Counted from the first letter of the stretch, positions 23,985 to 35,145 are shown. The stretch: DNA of 64,000 bases from Desulforamulus hydrothermalis Lam5 = DSM 18033 (GCF_000315365.1 NZ_CAOS01000003.1:248001-312000); one strand, 5' to 3'. Numbers and translations: made by a program. The notes: generated by a model not told the origin, from the letters alone.

Positions 23985-25898
23985 ATGGTTTTGCAGTTTA
24001 AAATTGCATTAGGTCAAATGGAAGTCCGGCCAGGCCGTCCGGACATTAACACCCAAACTATGCTGGAAATGATTAATCAAGCCCGGCGTGACGGAGCCGA
24101 AGTGATTATTTTCCCGGAAATGTGTATTCCCGGTTACCTGCTGGGCGACACCTGGGAACAGCCATCCTTTCTCAGGGACTGTGAAGAATACGGTTTGGAA
24201 ATCAGCAAGGCATCAGACCGGATTACCGTGTTGTTTGGCAATGTAGGGGTGGACTGGCAAAAAACCGGCGAAGACGGCCGGGTGCGCAAATATAATGCTT
24301 TTTTCGTGGCCCGGGACGGCAAATTTTGGGGCGGCGACAACTTCCCCTACCCTTTCCGTATCAAAACCTTACAGCCCAATTACCGGCAATTTGACGACGA
24401 CCGTCATTTTTACAGCCTGCGCAAACTGGCCCTGGAGTTGGGCAAAACACCGGAAGAACTTTTAACCCCGGTTTACCTGCCACTGCCCAACGGCCGGCTG
24501 GGCCTTGGTTGCCTGCTGTGCGAAGACGGCTGGGCAGCAGATTACAGCACCAAACCTATTCCTGCCATAATGAATAAAGGCAGCGTTAACCTGCTTATCA
24601 ACATTTCCAGTTCTCCTTTTACGCTGGGCAAAAACAACAAGCGGAACCGGGTTTTTGCTGAGCAGGCACGAGCTGCCGGCGTGCCGTTAATTTATGTTAA
24701 TAACGTGGGCATCCAAAATAACGGCAAGACAATTTATACCTTTGACGGCTCCAGTACGGTATATAATAAAAACGGTGAGGTAATTTACTGCAGCCGGCCG
24801 TCCTTTAAGCCAAACCTTGATTTAGTGGAGCTAGACCTGGCAAACGGCGGCACAAATTTACCGGCCCTGGACGTTCCGGCGGACGATAACGTCAGCTTCA
24901 TCTACCAGGCCTTGCATTACGGCATTCAAAAGTTCACTGCCGCCATTGGCATGCGCAAAGTGGTCATCGGCATTTCCGGCGGCATTGACTCGGCCGTCTC
25001 TGCCGCCCTATATGCCAAAGCCATCGGACCGTCGAATCTTTTGCTGGTCAACATGCCCAGCCGCTATAACTCACCAACCACCCGCCAATTAGCCCGGCAG
25101 CTGGCTGAAAATTTAGGTTGTTGTTATACAGTTTTACCTATTCAGGAATCGGTGGACTACACCGTTAAACAAATTGAAAGCACACCGGTTATTAACCCGG
25201 CTACCGGTGAAAAATTTGCCCTTCAAATAACCTCTTTTATGTCCGAAAACATACAGGCCAGGGATCGCTCAGCCAGGGTGCTGGCCGCAGTGGCAGCCGC
25301 CTTTGGCGGAGGATTCACCTGCAACGCCAACAAAGCGGAAACGACGGTGGGTTATTCCACCCTGTACGGCGACCAGGCAGGATTTTTAGCTGCCATTGGG
25401 GATCTCTGGAAACACCAGGTTTATGATTTGGCCCGCTATCTCAACCGGCATGTATACGGGCGAGAAGTTATACCCAAGGGTATTATGGATATTGTTCCCA
25501 GCGCTGAACTCAGTTCTGACCAGGACGTTGAGGCGGGCAAGGGTGATCCTATTGCCTACCCGTACCATGATTACCTGTTTCGTTCCTTTGTCCAGCGGTG
25601 GGATAAAGCCACCCCGGAAGACATCCTGCAATGGTATGAGCAGGGTATTTTGGAAGCAAAACTGGGCTGCCGGCCGGGGCTGGTACAACAACTGTTCCCG
25701 ACACCCCGGCAATTTATTGACGACCTGGAACGCTGGTGGAACCTGTTTAACGGCCTGGGTGTCGCCAAACGAATCCAGGCGCCGCCTATTCTGGCAGTCA
25801 GCCGGCGCGCCTTCGGCTTTGATCACCGGGAAGCCCAGAACGGCGTTTATTATACCCGGCGGTACCGGCAGTTAAAACATAAATTGCTGAGCGTGTAG
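23985..25898 (+). CDS. nadE: Glutamine-dependent NAD+ synthetase
   Basis: A 637-residue two-domain enzyme that amidates nicotinic acid adenine dinucleotide to NAD+ using glutamine and ATP. The N-terminal nitrilase-like amidase (about 1-290) has VIIFPEMCIPGY with the catalytic Glu and GLGCLLCEDGW with the Cys nucleophile. The C-terminal synthetase domain has the PP-loop GISGGIDSAVSAAL near residue 332 and later GNKAETTVGYST-type sequence (NANKAETTVGYSTLYGD). PSAELSSDQ is also conserved. Length and order match bacterial enzymes of this class. It is convergent with malQ, 40 nt away. Confidence 0.95.
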   Translation: MVLQFKIALGQMEVRPGRPDINTQTMLEMINQARRDGAEVIIFPEMCIPGYLLGDTWEQPSFLRDCEEYGLEISKASDRITVLFGNVGVDWQKTGEDGRVRKYNAFFVARDGKFWGGDNFPYPFRIKTLQPNYRQFDDDRHFYSLRKLALELGKTPEELLTPVYLPLPNGRLGLGCLLCEDGWAADYSTKPIPAIMNKGSVNLLINISSSPFTLGKNNKRNRVFAEQARAAGVPLIYVNNVGIQNNGKTIYTFDGSSTVYNKNGEVIYCSRPSFKPNLDLVELDLANGGTNLPALDVPADDNVSFIYQALHYGIQKFTAAIGMRKVVIGISGGIDSAVSAALYAKAIGPSNLLLVNMPSRYNSPTTRQLARQLAENLGCCYTVLPIQESVDYTVKQIESTPVINPATGEKFALQITSFMSENIQARDRSARVLAAVAAAFGGGFTCNANKAETTVGYSTLYGDQAGFLAAIGDLWKHQVYDLARYLNRHVYGREVIPKGIMDIVPSAELSSDQDVEAGKGDPIAYPYHDYLFRSFVQRWDKATPEDILQWYEQGILEAKLGCRPGLVQQLFPTPRQFIDDLERWWNLFNGLGVAKRIQAPPILAVSRRAFGFDHREAQNGVYYTRRYRQLKHKLLSV

Positions 25899-25938
25899 AC
25901 AACGGTTAGCCAACTGCCGGGTTGATGCTGCCTTGCTT

Positions 25939-27429
25939 CTACCGGCCGGTAGCTGTTGTCAGGGCGGCCAGTTTTTCTGTTATGTCCGGGGTTAGCTGGC
26001 CATGTTGAAAGCGCCACTGCCAATTGCTGCCGCCCACTGTCCCGGGATAATTCATGCGAGCTTCGCTGTTTAAACAAAGGATGTCCTGCAGGGGAATGAC
26101 AGCCAGGTTAGACCGGCAGCCAAGGGCGGTGGCAATCAGCTGCCAGCATATTTCTTCGGCTGTCTCATTGCCCCGCAGGCCCAGGTAACGCCGGAGAAAA
26201 GCCAAGTCGCCCGGCAGCAGCTTGCTATACCAGCCGACAGTAGTATCGTTATCGTGGGTACCTGTGTAAACCACCGAGTTGGCTTCATAATGATGGGGCA
26301 GAAATTCTTCTTTTTCATGGCTATGCAGGTTAAATTGCAGAATCTTCATACCCGGAAAGTTAAAACATTCTTTTAACCTTACCACCTCAGGTGTAATAAC
26401 CCCCAGGTCTTCCGCAATTACCGGAATATTGCCCAGATGCCGGATAACGGTGGCAAAAAATTTTTTTCCCGGCCCCTTAACCCATCTGCCGTTGACAGCA
26501 GTGGTTTCGCCGGCAGGTATTTCCCAGTACGCTTCAAACCCTCGAAAATGATCAATCCGTATTATATCCACTGTATCTAACAGCAGCTTAAACCTTTGCC
26601 GCCACCACAGGTAATCATCCCGGGCCATGGCGGCCCACCGGTAATGTGGATTACCCCATAATTGTCCGGTAGCACTGAAATAATCCGGCGGTACACCGGC
26701 TACCCTGGTGGGATTGCCATCTTTATCCAATTCAAACAATTGCGGGTTAGCCCAGGCATCGCTGCTGTCGCAAGATATAAAGATGGGCAAATCTCCGATA
26801 ATTTTAATGCCCCGATCATTGGCATATTTTTTTAACTGACGCCACTGGGTAAAAAAAATATACTGTAAAAAACACTGGTAATTTATCTCCTCCCGCAACA
26901 TTTGGCGGTAATGCTGCAATGCTTTTCTTTGGCGCCGGGCCACCGGCTGTTCCCAACGGTTCCAGGGCAGACCGCCGTAGTAATGTTTAAGAGCCATAAA
27001 TAAGGCATAATCCGGCAACCAATGGGCCTCTGCCATAAATTGGTGATATTGGCATGGTTTACGACCGTGTTGAAAAACGGCAAAGGCTTGTCGCAGCAAG
27101 GGTTCCTTATATTGCCTTACCCGGTTAAATTCTACCCGGCCATCAGCCAAGTCAGGAGGCGGTAACCCATCCTGTGCCGCCAGCAGACCTTCGTCTCTCA
27201 GCATATCTAAACTGATTAATAAGGGGTTTCCGGCAAAGGCAGAAAAGCACTGAAAAGGCGATTCACCGTATCCCGGCGGATGCAGGGGAAGTACCTGCCA
27301 CAAGCGCTGCCTGCTGCGGCTGAGAAAGTCCACAAACCGGCGGGCCGGCCGGCCTAAATCACCTATCCCGTAGGGAGACGGTAAAGAAGTTAGGTGGAGC
27401 AAAATGCCGCTTTGCCTGGGGAACTTCAT
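25939..27429 (-). CDS. malQ: 4-alpha-glucanotransferase (amylomaltase)
   Basis: About 496 residues of a GH77 enzyme that transfers maltodextrin segments, recycling short glucans released from glycogen. Family signatures are GILLHLTSLPSPYGIGDLG at the N terminus, DLPIFISCDSSDAWANP, the nucleophile region DIIRIDHFRGFEAYW and IAEDLGVITPEVV. The ATG at 27429 overlaps the stop of the GH13 gene in an ATGA junction and has GAGGG 6 nt upstream. It is the last gene of the glycogen operon. Confidence 0.95.
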   Translation of the reverse strand: MKFPRQSGILLHLTSLPSPYGIGDLGRPARRFVDFLSRSRQRLWQVLPLHPPGYGESPFQCFSAFAGNPLLISLDMLRDEGLLAAQDGLPPPDLADGRVEFNRVRQYKEPLLRQAFAVFQHGRKPCQYHQFMAEAHWLPDYALFMALKHYYGGLPWNRWEQPVARRQRKALQHYRQMLREEINYQCFLQYIFFTQWRQLKKYANDRGIKIIGDLPIFISCDSSDAWANPQLFELDKDGNPTRVAGVPPDYFSATGQLWGNPHYRWAAMARDDYLWWRQRFKLLLDTVDIIRIDHFRGFEAYWEIPAGETTAVNGRWVKGPGKKFFATVIRHLGNIPVIAEDLGVITPEVVRLKECFNFPGMKILQFNLHSHEKEEFLPHHYEANSVVYTGTHDNDTTVGWYSKLLPGDLAFLRRYLGLRGNETAEEICWQLIATALGCRSNLAVIPLQDILCLNSEARMNYPGTVGGSNWQWRFQHGQLTPDITEKLAALTTATGR

Positions 27430-29399
27430 TGCCATCCCTCATCCATTAACAGTTTTCCGGTCAGCGGCGCCAGGGTAAGCTGCAGCACTCCGTCTTGCAC
27501 ACGGTAATGCCCTGCTCCCGGCAGCAAATCAGACAGGCTGCCGTTGTAGCTACAGCCTAAATGAATCGTCAGGCGGGCTTCCCTGTCTGTGCCGGCGTTG
27601 ACCAGCACCAGGGCAAGGTTATCTTGCTTGGGGCGGCCAAATACGTCCTTACCCTGGCTGATCTTTCTCAGGTAACCATAAACCTGGCCCTCATGATAAA
27701 CCGGCTGCCAGTGGCCTGTTTTCAGCACATCATAGCGGTTTCTTAATCCGATCACTTTTTTATACCAAGCCAGCAGTTCCCTGTTTTCTTTGCCCCAGGG
27801 ATAAGTGGCCCGGTTTAGAGGATCTTTGTAACCGTGCAGGCCTGCTTCATCCCCGTAATAAATACAGGGCACGCCGGGAAATGTCATCTGTACCAGCACA
27901 AGCAATTTCAGGCGGGCCAAGCCCAACCGCTCTTGTTCCCGGCTTGGCTTGAACCTGGCCTGTTCCTCCCGGCTCAGCAGGTCGGCAGGCGGTGCCCCGC
28001 ACAACAGGGTAAGAACCCGCTCCACATCATGGCTGCCAAGCAAATTCATGGCAGCGTAAAACTGCTCCAGAGGATAATTTTCGTACAAACTCATTAAACG
28101 CCGGTGCAGCTCCCGGGCATCACTTTGTCCGGTCATAAAGTCCAGCCAGGCCCGGCGGAAGGGGTAATTCATAACCGAATCCAATTCTTCACCCAACAGA
28201 TACTGACGCATTGCCCCGTAACTTACCTTGTTGGAAGCGTCTTCCCACACTTCACCGATCAACACCGACTGGGGGTCCAATTGTTTCATGGTGGTGCGAA
28301 TCTTTTTGATAAATTCATCCGGCAACTCATCCACCACATCCAAGCGCCAGCCTTTAGCGCCCAGTTTCATCCAATATTTAATCACACTGTCTTCCCCGGT
28401 GACGATAAAATCCTGATAAGACGGGTCCGTTTCATTGACATTGGGCAGGGTTTCAACCCCCCACCAGCATTCATAGCGGTGCGGGTATTCAATGAAGCGG
28501 TACCATGAATAATAAGGAGAATCTTTGGACTGATAAGCTCCCAATGAAGGATACCGGCCTTCCCGGTTAAAATATATACTGTCACTGCCGGTATGGCTGA
28601 AAACACCGTCTAAAATAACGGAAATCCCCAGTTCCGCAGCCTTGGCACAAAGTTCTTGAAACAACCGGTTGTCGCCGTACATGGGATCAACTTTTTTATA
28701 GTCGCCGGTATCATATTTATGGTTGCTGGCCGCCTCAAAAATTGGATTTAAGTAAATAACATTGATGCCCAAGTCTTTTAAATAGGGCAGTTTTTTCAAC
28801 ACACCCAATAAGTTGCCCCCAAAGATGTCAAAACATACTGTTTTGCCGGTTTGCGGGTCCCTGCCGTATTGCGGTACGGCATCCCAGTCAGGGTAAATGA
28901 CACAGTGCTGTTTGGGGTTTAATATTTTACCTTCGGCATGGCCGTTGCAAAAGCGGTCAACAAAAATCTGGTACATCACGGCTTCTTTAAACCAGTGGGG
29001 CGTGGCATTATCTTGTTTGTATACTGTAATTTGATATGAAGGCGGCTCATGGTCATAAAGGCAGCCCTCGCCGCCCAGGTTTTGCGGATTATTGCCATAA
29101 TAAAAAACCCTGTCACCCTGGACAATAATGAAAAAATACCACAACCAACCCTGTATGGCAGGGGCGGTAATTGCCGCCCGGTAAAATTTTCTTCCCTCTT
29201 TCTCTGCCGCCGGTTGCATGGTGATTTTCTCTTCTTCACGGCCGTATTTCCATAAGCGCAAAATAACACTGTCCACCGGTTGACGGCTGTCGACGGCCAC
29301 CGCCAGACTGATCGGGGTTGCGCAGGGCACAGCGCCAAAGGGGCTGCGAAACTCTGCCCGGTGAGAATCGTGTAATATCCACGTAGTCATATCCATCAT
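27426..29399 (-). CDS. GH13 alpha-amylase-family glycosidase (neopullulanase-like)
   Basis: A 657-residue cytoplasmic enzyme (no signal peptide). The N-terminal 120 residues form a beta-sandwich of CBM34/starch-binding type. The catalytic barrel begins near MYQIFVDRFCNG. The GH13 catalytic residues are visible: the nucleophile Asp in GWRLDVVDELP, the acid Glu in LIGEVWED and the transition-state Asp in LLGSHDVERVL. The last 80 residues form the C-terminal beta domain. It likely debranches or hydrolyses glycogen-derived maltodextrins. Its start abuts the glgA stop codon and its stop overlaps the malQ start, so it is embedded in the glycogen operon. Confidence 0.92.
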   Translation of the reverse strand: MMDMTTWILHDSHRAEFRSPFGAVPCATPISLAVAVDSRQPVDSVILRLWKYGREEEKITMQPAAEKEGRKFYRAAITAPAIQGWLWYFFIIVQGDRVFYYGNNPQNLGGEGCLYDHEPPSYQITVYKQDNATPHWFKEAVMYQIFVDRFCNGHAEGKILNPKQHCVIYPDWDAVPQYGRDPQTGKTVCFDIFGGNLLGVLKKLPYLKDLGINVIYLNPIFEAASNHKYDTGDYKKVDPMYGDNRLFQELCAKAAELGISVILDGVFSHTGSDSIYFNREGRYPSLGAYQSKDSPYYSWYRFIEYPHRYECWWGVETLPNVNETDPSYQDFIVTGEDSVIKYWMKLGAKGWRLDVVDELPDEFIKKIRTTMKQLDPQSVLIGEVWEDASNKVSYGAMRQYLLGEELDSVMNYPFRRAWLDFMTGQSDARELHRRLMSLYENYPLEQFYAAMNLLGSHDVERVLTLLCGAPPADLLSREEQARFKPSREQERLGLARLKLLVLVQMTFPGVPCIYYGDEAGLHGYKDPLNRATYPWGKENRELLAWYKKVIGLRNRYDVLKTGHWQPVYHEGQVYGYLRKISQGKDVFGRPKQDNLALVLVNAGTDREARLTIHLGCSYNGSLSDLLPGAGHYRVQDGVLQLTLAPLTGKLLMDEGWQ

Positions 29400-30854
29400 C
29401 TACCTGTTTAAAGAGTTGCCTGTCCTACTTAACAGGGCTTGATACAAATCATGATATTTTTGAGCGGATTTATGCCAGCTGAAATCGGCCTGCATGGCAT
29501 TGGTTATGATTTTTGTCCACAACTGGGGCCGGTTATAAAAGCTAATTGCTCGTTGCAGCGTGTACAGGAAATCATGGGCATTGTAAGGGGTAAAACTAAA
29601 GCCGTTGCCCTCGCCGGTAAATTCATTGTAAGGTTGTACCGTATCTTTTAAGCCGCCGGTTTCTCTTACTACCGGTATGCAACCATATCGTAAGGCTATT
29701 AACTGCCCGATGCCGCACGGTTCAAACAGCGAAGGCATTAATAAAATGTCTGCACCGGCATATATGCGGTGGGCCAGGGCATGACCAAACATGATATTGG
29801 CAGATACTTTGTGCGGGTATTTTACAGCGGCTTGTTCAAACATGGTCTCGTATTTTTTTTCACCGGTTCCCAGCACCACCAGTTGTACATCCATTGCGAG
29901 GATTTCCTCCAGCACACCGGCAATCAGGTCCAGTCCCTTCTGGTTAACCAGCCGGGAAACGATAGCTAACAACGGTACGTTTGGCTGTACCGGCAGTCCC
30001 AGTAATTCCTGCAGCTGTTCCTTATTATTTCGCTTTGGCCGGGGTTTTTGCCATGAATAATGTTCAAAAATATAAGGATCGGTGGCTGGATTATAGTAAT
30101 CTGTATCAATGCCGTTAATTATACCGTGCAAGCGGTTCTGCCGCTGCCTGAGCAAACCGTCCAACCGCTCACCAAAGTATGGCGTCCGGATTTCCCGGGC
30201 GTATGTTTCACTGACGGTGGTAAGCAGGTGGGAGTAGTTTAACCCACCCTTAATAAAACTGACCCCGCCGTAAAATTCCACTCCGTCAAGGGTGAAATAT
30301 TCTCTCCCCAAACCCAAAAGATCATCTAAAATTGTGCCGGGAAATACTCCCTGGTAGTGCAAGTTGTGAACAGTGAAAACCAGACCTAAATCTTTGTATA
30401 AAGGACGGTTGCTGTAAAAGGCATGCCAGAAAACACTGACCATACCGGTATGCCAATCGTGGCAGTGCAATATCCTGGGAACAAAGTCCAGGTGAGGCAA
30501 AGCCTCCAGCACCGCCCGGCAGAAAAAAGCATAGCGTTCGGCATCATCACTAAAACCGTAAAGGCCCGGTCGATTAAAATAATATTCGTTATCGATAAAG
30601 TAACAGTTAACTCCTTCATGCTGCAGTTGCTCTAAACCACAATAATTATTTCGCCAACCCAGGGGCACATTAAAGTTTTTTTGTCTTACCATACAGTCCC
30701 GAAAAGTTGCCGGAATCTCACTATATTTGGGTAAAATAAGCCTTACATCTATCCCCTGCTTAATTAAAGCCCGCGGCAGGGAGCCAACCACATCTGCCAA
30801 TCCCCCGGTCTTTACGAAAGGCACCCCTTCGGAGGCCACAAATAACACTTGCAT
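29400..30854 (-). CDS. glgA: Glycogen synthase (ADP-glucose)
   Basis: A 484-residue GT5 enzyme that extends alpha-1,4-glucan from ADP-glucose. The N-terminal KTGGLADVVGSLPRAL is the ADP-glucose-binding motif. Other signatures are HCHDWHTGMV, VFTVHNLHYQG, HGIINGIDTDYYNP and the C-terminal SLFEPCGIGQLIALRYG with the catalytic Glu. Length is typical. It lies 18 nt after glgD. Confidence 0.97.
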   Translation of the reverse strand: MQVLFVASEGVPFVKTGGLADVVGSLPRALIKQGIDVRLILPKYSEIPATFRDCMVRQKNFNVPLGWRNNYCGLEQLQHEGVNCYFIDNEYYFNRPGLYGFSDDAERYAFFCRAVLEALPHLDFVPRILHCHDWHTGMVSVFWHAFYSNRPLYKDLGLVFTVHNLHYQGVFPGTILDDLLGLGREYFTLDGVEFYGGVSFIKGGLNYSHLLTTVSETYAREIRTPYFGERLDGLLRQRQNRLHGIINGIDTDYYNPATDPYIFEHYSWQKPRPKRNNKEQLQELLGLPVQPNVPLLAIVSRLVNQKGLDLIAGVLEEILAMDVQLVVLGTGEKKYETMFEQAAVKYPHKVSANIMFGHALAHRIYAGADILLMPSLFEPCGIGQLIALRYGCIPVVRETGGLKDTVQPYNEFTGEGNGFSFTPYNAHDFLYTLQRAISFYNRPQLWTKIITNAMQADFSWHKSAQKYHDLYQALLSRTGNSLNR

Positions 30855-30872
30855 TTCATCACCTTCTCTGCA

Positions 30873-31988
30873 TTAAATAACTGATTTTTTCATGACAACC
30901 AGGGGATAATTGCTCTCGCCCTTTAAATGTTTACCCTTGGTAATAACAACTTCTTTATCTGCAATAACTTTATCCACCACAGCCCCTTCTTCTATCTTGC
31001 ATTTTTGCATAATAATACTGTCTTTAATTAAGGCGCCCGGCCCCACATATACACCACGGAACAGAATACTGTTTTCAACCGTCCCTTCAATGATGCCGCC
31101 GTTGGCAATCAAAGAATTCTGCACCCGGGCATACCTGCTGTATTTGGTTGGGGCACCGTCTTTTACTTTTGTAATGATGCGCCCTTCATTAAAAAACAAC
31201 AACTGCCAAAGGTTTGGCTGCAACAGCTCCATACTGTGGTTGTAATAACTTTGCACTGAATCAATACGGGCCAGATAGCCCCGGTAGGGATAGCCGTATA
31301 TCCTTAAACGACTTAAATTGCGAATTAAACCGTCCCTCACCAAATCACATTCGCCCCGGGCGTGACAGCGGAGTATTAAATCAATTAATAAAGATTTCTC
31401 TAAAATAAACATTTCCATAGACATTTGGTTACCCGTCTTATGGTTGGGGTTGATTTCCAAATCAATCAGACGTCCGTCTTCAGCTGTTTGAATAAAATGG
31501 CAGCCGGCTAAATTAACGGCAGTGTCTTCCATGTCTTTATATAAAACAGTTATATCCGCACTCATGGCCTGATGAAATTGAAAGGCGGCCCGGTAGTCAA
31601 TATTGCAAATCATATTACTGCCGGCCACCAGGACATATTTTTGCCGGCTGTATTGCAGGTAATCCAGGTGATTGTAAAAATGCCGCAGATCCCACTTATA
31701 GTTACCCTGTTGACACCCCTGTACCGGCGGCAGGTAAAACAGGCCGTCTCTCTTGCGGCCCAGATCCCACTCTCTGCCGTTGCCCAGATGATCCATCAAG
31801 GCACGATATTTATGCTGCACCAGAATACCCACGTTACGAATACCTGAATTAACCATACTGGATAAGACAAAATCAATCATCCGGTAACGGCCGCCGAAGG
31901 GTATAGCGGCCGCCGGCCGGTGATGGCAGATTTCTTTTAAAAAATCAACGTCCTCCTGCAGATTGATAATACCCATCACATTTTTCAT
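30873..31988 (-). CDS. glgD: Glucose-1-phosphate adenylyltransferase subunit GlgD
   Basis: A 371-residue protein similar to GlgC but lacking the N-terminal nucleotide-binding GGxGxRL loop: the corresponding region reads RPAAAIPFGGRYRMIDFVLSS. It keeps the GIRNVGILVQHKYRALMDHLG segment and has the C-terminal left-handed beta-helix repeats. In Bacillus, GlgD associates with GlgC as a regulatory subunit of ADP-glucose pyrophosphorylase. It lies between glgC and glgA with short spacers. Confidence 0.93.
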   Translation of the reverse strand: MKNVMGIINLQEDVDFLKEICHHRPAAAIPFGGRYRMIDFVLSSMVNSGIRNVGILVQHKYRALMDHLGNGREWDLGRKRDGLFYLPPVQGCQQGNYKWDLRHFYNHLDYLQYSRQKYVLVAGSNMICNIDYRAAFQFHQAMSADITVLYKDMEDTAVNLAGCHFIQTAEDGRLIDLEINPNHKTGNQMSMEMFILEKSLLIDLILRCHARGECDLVRDGLIRNLSRLRIYGYPYRGYLARIDSVQSYYNHSMELLQPNLWQLLFFNEGRIITKVKDGAPTKYSRYARVQNSLIANGGIIEGTVENSILFRGVYVGPGALIKDSIIMQKCKIEEGAVVDKVIADKEVVITKGKHLKGESNYPLVVMKKSVI

Positions 31989-32005
31989 GGCCTCACCTCT
32001 TTATT

Positions 32006-33223
32006 TTAGACACTGCAGGCAATAAAATTACTGGGCAGTTTGCATTTTTTAAACACCGTACCGCAGGTTAGCACTATATTGCCCTCCACTACGGTTATGC
32101 CGGAGCAGGGATCGCTGCACTGTCTTCTCTCCTCCGCCGGACAACCAACCTGACACCGGTCTTCAATAACCGCCTCCACACCAACAATAGCCCGCTCAAT
32201 GACAGTGTGGGCCCCTATTTTGGCATTTGGCATAATCACTGCATCTTTAATTTTGGCACCTGCCCCGATATAAACACCGGGAAAGAGGATTGAATGATTC
32301 ACCTCACCGTAAACCAGACACCCTTCATTTACCAGGGAACCGGTTACCCGGGCGGTTGGGGCAATATACTGCGGCGGGTGATTGGGATTTACCGAGTAAA
32401 CGGTCCAGTTAGGATCGTTTAGATTTAAGCCGGGCTTATCAGCCAGTAAATCCATATTAGCTTGCCAAAGGCTTTTAATTGTTCCCACATCCCGCCAGTA
32501 TCCCTTAAAAGGGTAAGCGTACAATTTAAGGCCGGCCCGCAGCATCAAGGGGATAATATTCTTGCCAAAGTCATGACTGGAACGGGGATTTTGTTCATCT
32601 TCCTCCAAATATTTTTTTAATAATAACCAGTTGAAAATATACACCCCCATGGAAGCCAGGTTGCTTTTGGGAACCGCAGGTTTTTCCTCAAAATCAATAA
32701 TGCGGGCATCCCGGGCGGTGTTCATGATGCCGAAACTGCTCGCTTCTTCCCAGGGAACTTCAATGACTGCTATGGTGACATCCGCCTGTTTTTCTTTATG
32801 AAAATCCAACATTAAAGAATAATCCATTTTATATACATGGTCGCCCGACAGTACCAACAGGTATTTGGGACGATACTGATCGACAAACTCTATATTTTGA
32901 TAAATGGCATTGGCCGTACCCTTGTACCATTCTCCCCCCATTTCTTTGACAAAGGGCGGCAGCACAGTAACACCGCCGCTTTGACGGTCTAAATCCCAAT
33001 GGCTGCCAATGCCGATGTAAGTATTTAAAGCCAGTGGTTGATACTGGGTCAATACACCCACCGTATCAATGCCCGAGTTAGTACAGTTGCTGAGAGTAAA
33101 GTCAATAATCCGGTATTTCCCGCCAAAGGGAACCGCCGGTTTAGCCAGTTTTTTGGTTAATACTCCTAACCGGCTGCCCTGCCCGCCGGCCAACAACATG
33201 GCAATACATTCCTTGGCTTGCAT
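32006..33223 (-). CDS. glgC: Glucose-1-phosphate adenylyltransferase catalytic subunit
   Basis: About 405 residues making ADP-glucose from ATP and glucose-1-phosphate, the committed step of glycogen synthesis. The catalytic loop [27 protein letters not shown] is intact and GDHVYKMDY carries the metal-binding Asp. A beta-helix domain follows. The C terminus has four cysteines in a short segment ([17 protein letters not shown]), more than is usual and possibly redox-active; that is speculative. The ATG at 33223 is chosen because GAGGGGGG lies just upstream. Confidence 0.95.
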   Translation of the reverse strand: MQAKECIAMLLAGGQGSRLGVLTKKLAKPAVPFGGKYRIIDFTLSNCTNSGIDTVGVLTQYQPLALNTYIGIGSHWDLDRQSGGVTVLPPFVKEMGGEWYKGTANAIYQNIEFVDQYRPKYLLVLSGDHVYKMDYSLMLDFHKEKQADVTIAVIEVPWEEASSFGIMNTARDARIIDFEEKPAVPKSNLASMGVYIFNWLLLKKYLEEDEQNPRSSHDFGKNIIPLMLRAGLKLYAYPFKGYWRDVGTIKSLWQANMDLLADKPGLNLNDPNWTVYSVNPNHPPQYIAPTARVTGSLVNEGCLVYGEVNHSILFPGVYIGAGAKIKDAVIMPNAKIGAHTVIERAIVGVEAVIEDRCQVGCPAEERRQCSDPCSGITVVEGNIVLTCGTVFKKCKLPSNFIACSV

Positions 33224-33258
33224 ATAACCCCCCCTCATACAGCAATTATTAAGCAGCT

Positions 33259-35145
33259 TTACTTTACTGGCTTAAAGAAAACCACTGCCAGGGGCGGTAC
33301 CTTAATTACCGCCGAATATGGTTGATTATGCCAGGGCAGGTGTTCAGCCGCCACCCGTCTGTTAAGCTGACCGGAGCCGCCGTAGCACAGCCCGTCGCTG
33401 TTAAAAACCTCCAGGTAGTCTCCCGCCCGGGGTACTCCTATGCGGTACCCTTCCCTTACCACCGGTGTAAAGTTGCAGACAATTATTAAATACTCCAGGG
33501 GATCTCTGGCACGCCGCAAAAAAGTAATAATGCTCTGGTTGTAATCATGAGGGTCAATCCACTGAAAGCCGGCCGGTTGATGATCCAACTGCCATAAACT
33601 TTTTTCCGACTTATAAAAATGGTTTAGTTCTTTGACATACCGGTGCAGCCGGCGGTGCATCTCGTAATCCAGCAGATGCCAGTCCAGGCTTTGGTTTTCA
33701 TTCCATTCGATAAACTGGCCAAACTCACCGCCCATAAACAGGAGCTTTTTGCCCGGATGGGCAATCATAAAACCATATAAAACACGCAAATTAGCAAACT
33801 TTTGCCAATAGTCGCCGGGCATTTTATCAAGCAGCGATTTTTTGCCATGCACCACTTCATCATGGGAAAGAGGTAAAATATAATTTTCTGAAAACGTGTA
33901 AAGAAACGAAAAAGTCAGGAGGTTATGATGCCATTTCCTGTGTACCGGATCCAGCTGCATATAGCGAAGCAAATCATTCATCCAACCCATGTTCCATTTA
34001 TAGTTATAGCCTAATCCCCCTAAATAGGTTGGTTTGGTAACAGCAGGCCAAGCCGTGGATTCTTCGGCAATCATCAACGCGTCAGGAAAAAAGCGAAAAA
34101 CCGCTTCATTTAGTTTTTGCATAAAAGCTACCGCTTCCAGGTTTTCTTTGCCGCCGTATTGGTTAGGCAGCCACTGCCCCTCTGCCCGGCCGTAATCCAA
34201 ATAAAGCATGCTGGCTACGGCATCCACCCGCAGGCCGTCCACATGGTAGACATCAAACCAAAAAAGAGCGTTGGATATGAGAAAGCTAATTACCTCTTGC
34301 CTGGCAAAATTAAAATGCAGGGTGCCCCACTGCCTGTTTACCGCCCTTAAAGGATTGGCCGGTTCGTAAAGAGGAGTGCCGTCAAACCGGCTCAGGCCGT
34401 GGCCGTCTTGACAAAAATGAGCCGGCACCCAATCGAGAATTACCCCTATGCCCCGCCGGTGGCAGTAATCCACAAAATACATAAAATCCTGAGGCGAGCC
34501 GTAACGGCTGTTAACGGCATAATAACCTGTAACCTGGTAACCCCAGGATGGGTCATAAGGATACTCCATGATCGGCAGCAATTCTATGTGGGTGAAACCC
34601 ATATCGGCGGCATAATCAGCCAGCTGTTCAGCCAGCTCGCAATAGTTAAGAAATTCGCCGTTGCACCCCCTTTTCCAGGAGCCCAGGTGCACTTCATAAA
34701 TTAACACCGGCCTTTCATACACAGGGAGGGTTGATTTTTGCTCCAGATAGGCTTGATCCTGCCAATTATAACCTTCTAATGAACAAACTTTAGAGGCCGT
34801 ACCGGGCCGCATTTCTGAGTAAAAGGCATAGGGATCTGCTTTTAACAGCACATCTCCCTGTGCGGTATGAATTTCATATTTGTATAAATCCAGTGGTTTT
34901 ACTCCAGGAATAAACAAGCACCACAGGCCACAACTATTTACCCGCTGCATCACATGCCGGTGGCCTTGCCAGTTGTTAAAATCACCCACCACCCGGACCT
35001 CCCGGGCATGGGGCGCCCATAGGGCAAACCTGACCCCGGGAACTCCGTTGCGGGTCATAAGATGAGCCCCCATCATTTGATAACTTCGATGATGGGTTCC
35101 TTGATGAAACAAGTACATGTCATAATCAGTTAGCTCGCCGTTCAT
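33259..35145 (-). CDS. glgB: 1,4-alpha-glucan branching enzyme
   Basis: A 628-residue GH13 enzyme that forms alpha-1,6 branches. An N-terminal CBM48 domain ([19 protein letters not shown]) precedes the barrel. Typical signatures are [22 protein letters not shown], the nucleophile region [26 protein letters not shown] with the acid Glu and [12 protein letters not shown]. It is the first gene of the operon glgB-glgC-glgD-glgA-GH13-malQ, all on the minus strand with gaps under 40 nt. A sigma-A-like promoter lies about 75 nt upstream. Confidence 0.96.
   Translation of the reverse strand: MNGELTDYDMYLFHQGTHHRSYQMMGAHLMTRNGVPGVRFALWAPHAREVRVVGDFNNWQGHRHVMQRVNSCGLWCLFIPGVKPLDLYKYEIHTAQGDVLLKADPYAFYSEMRPGTASKVCSLEGYNWQDQAYLEQKSTLPVYERPVLIYEVHLGSWKRGCNGEFLNYCELAEQLADYAADMGFTHIELLPIMEYPYDPSWGYQVTGYYAVNSRYGSPQDFMYFVDYCHRRGIGVILDWVPAHFCQDGHGLSRFDGTPLYEPANPLRAVNRQWGTLHFNFARQEVISFLISNALFWFDVYHVDGLRVDAVASMLYLDYGRAEGQWLPNQYGGKENLEAVAFMQKLNEAVFRFFPDALMIAEESTAWPAVTKPTYLGGLGYNYKWNMGWMNDLLRYMQLDPVHRKWHHNLLTFSFLYTFSENYILPLSHDEVVHGKKSLLDKMPGDYWQKFANLRVLYGFMIAHPGKKLLFMGGEFGQFIEWNENQSLDWHLLDYEMHRRLHRYVKELNHFYKSEKSLWQLDHQPAGFQWIDPHDYNQSIITFLRRARDPLEYLIIVCNFTPVVREGYRIGVPRAGDYLEVFNSDGLCYGGSGQLNRRVAAEHLPWHNQPYSAVIKVPPLAVVFFKPVK

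Noticed and set aside
25895-25908. An end of the repeat element after nadE (TGTAGACAACGG)
   Set aside because: Only 12 nt match loosely and neither subterminal arm nor duplicated hairpin is present.
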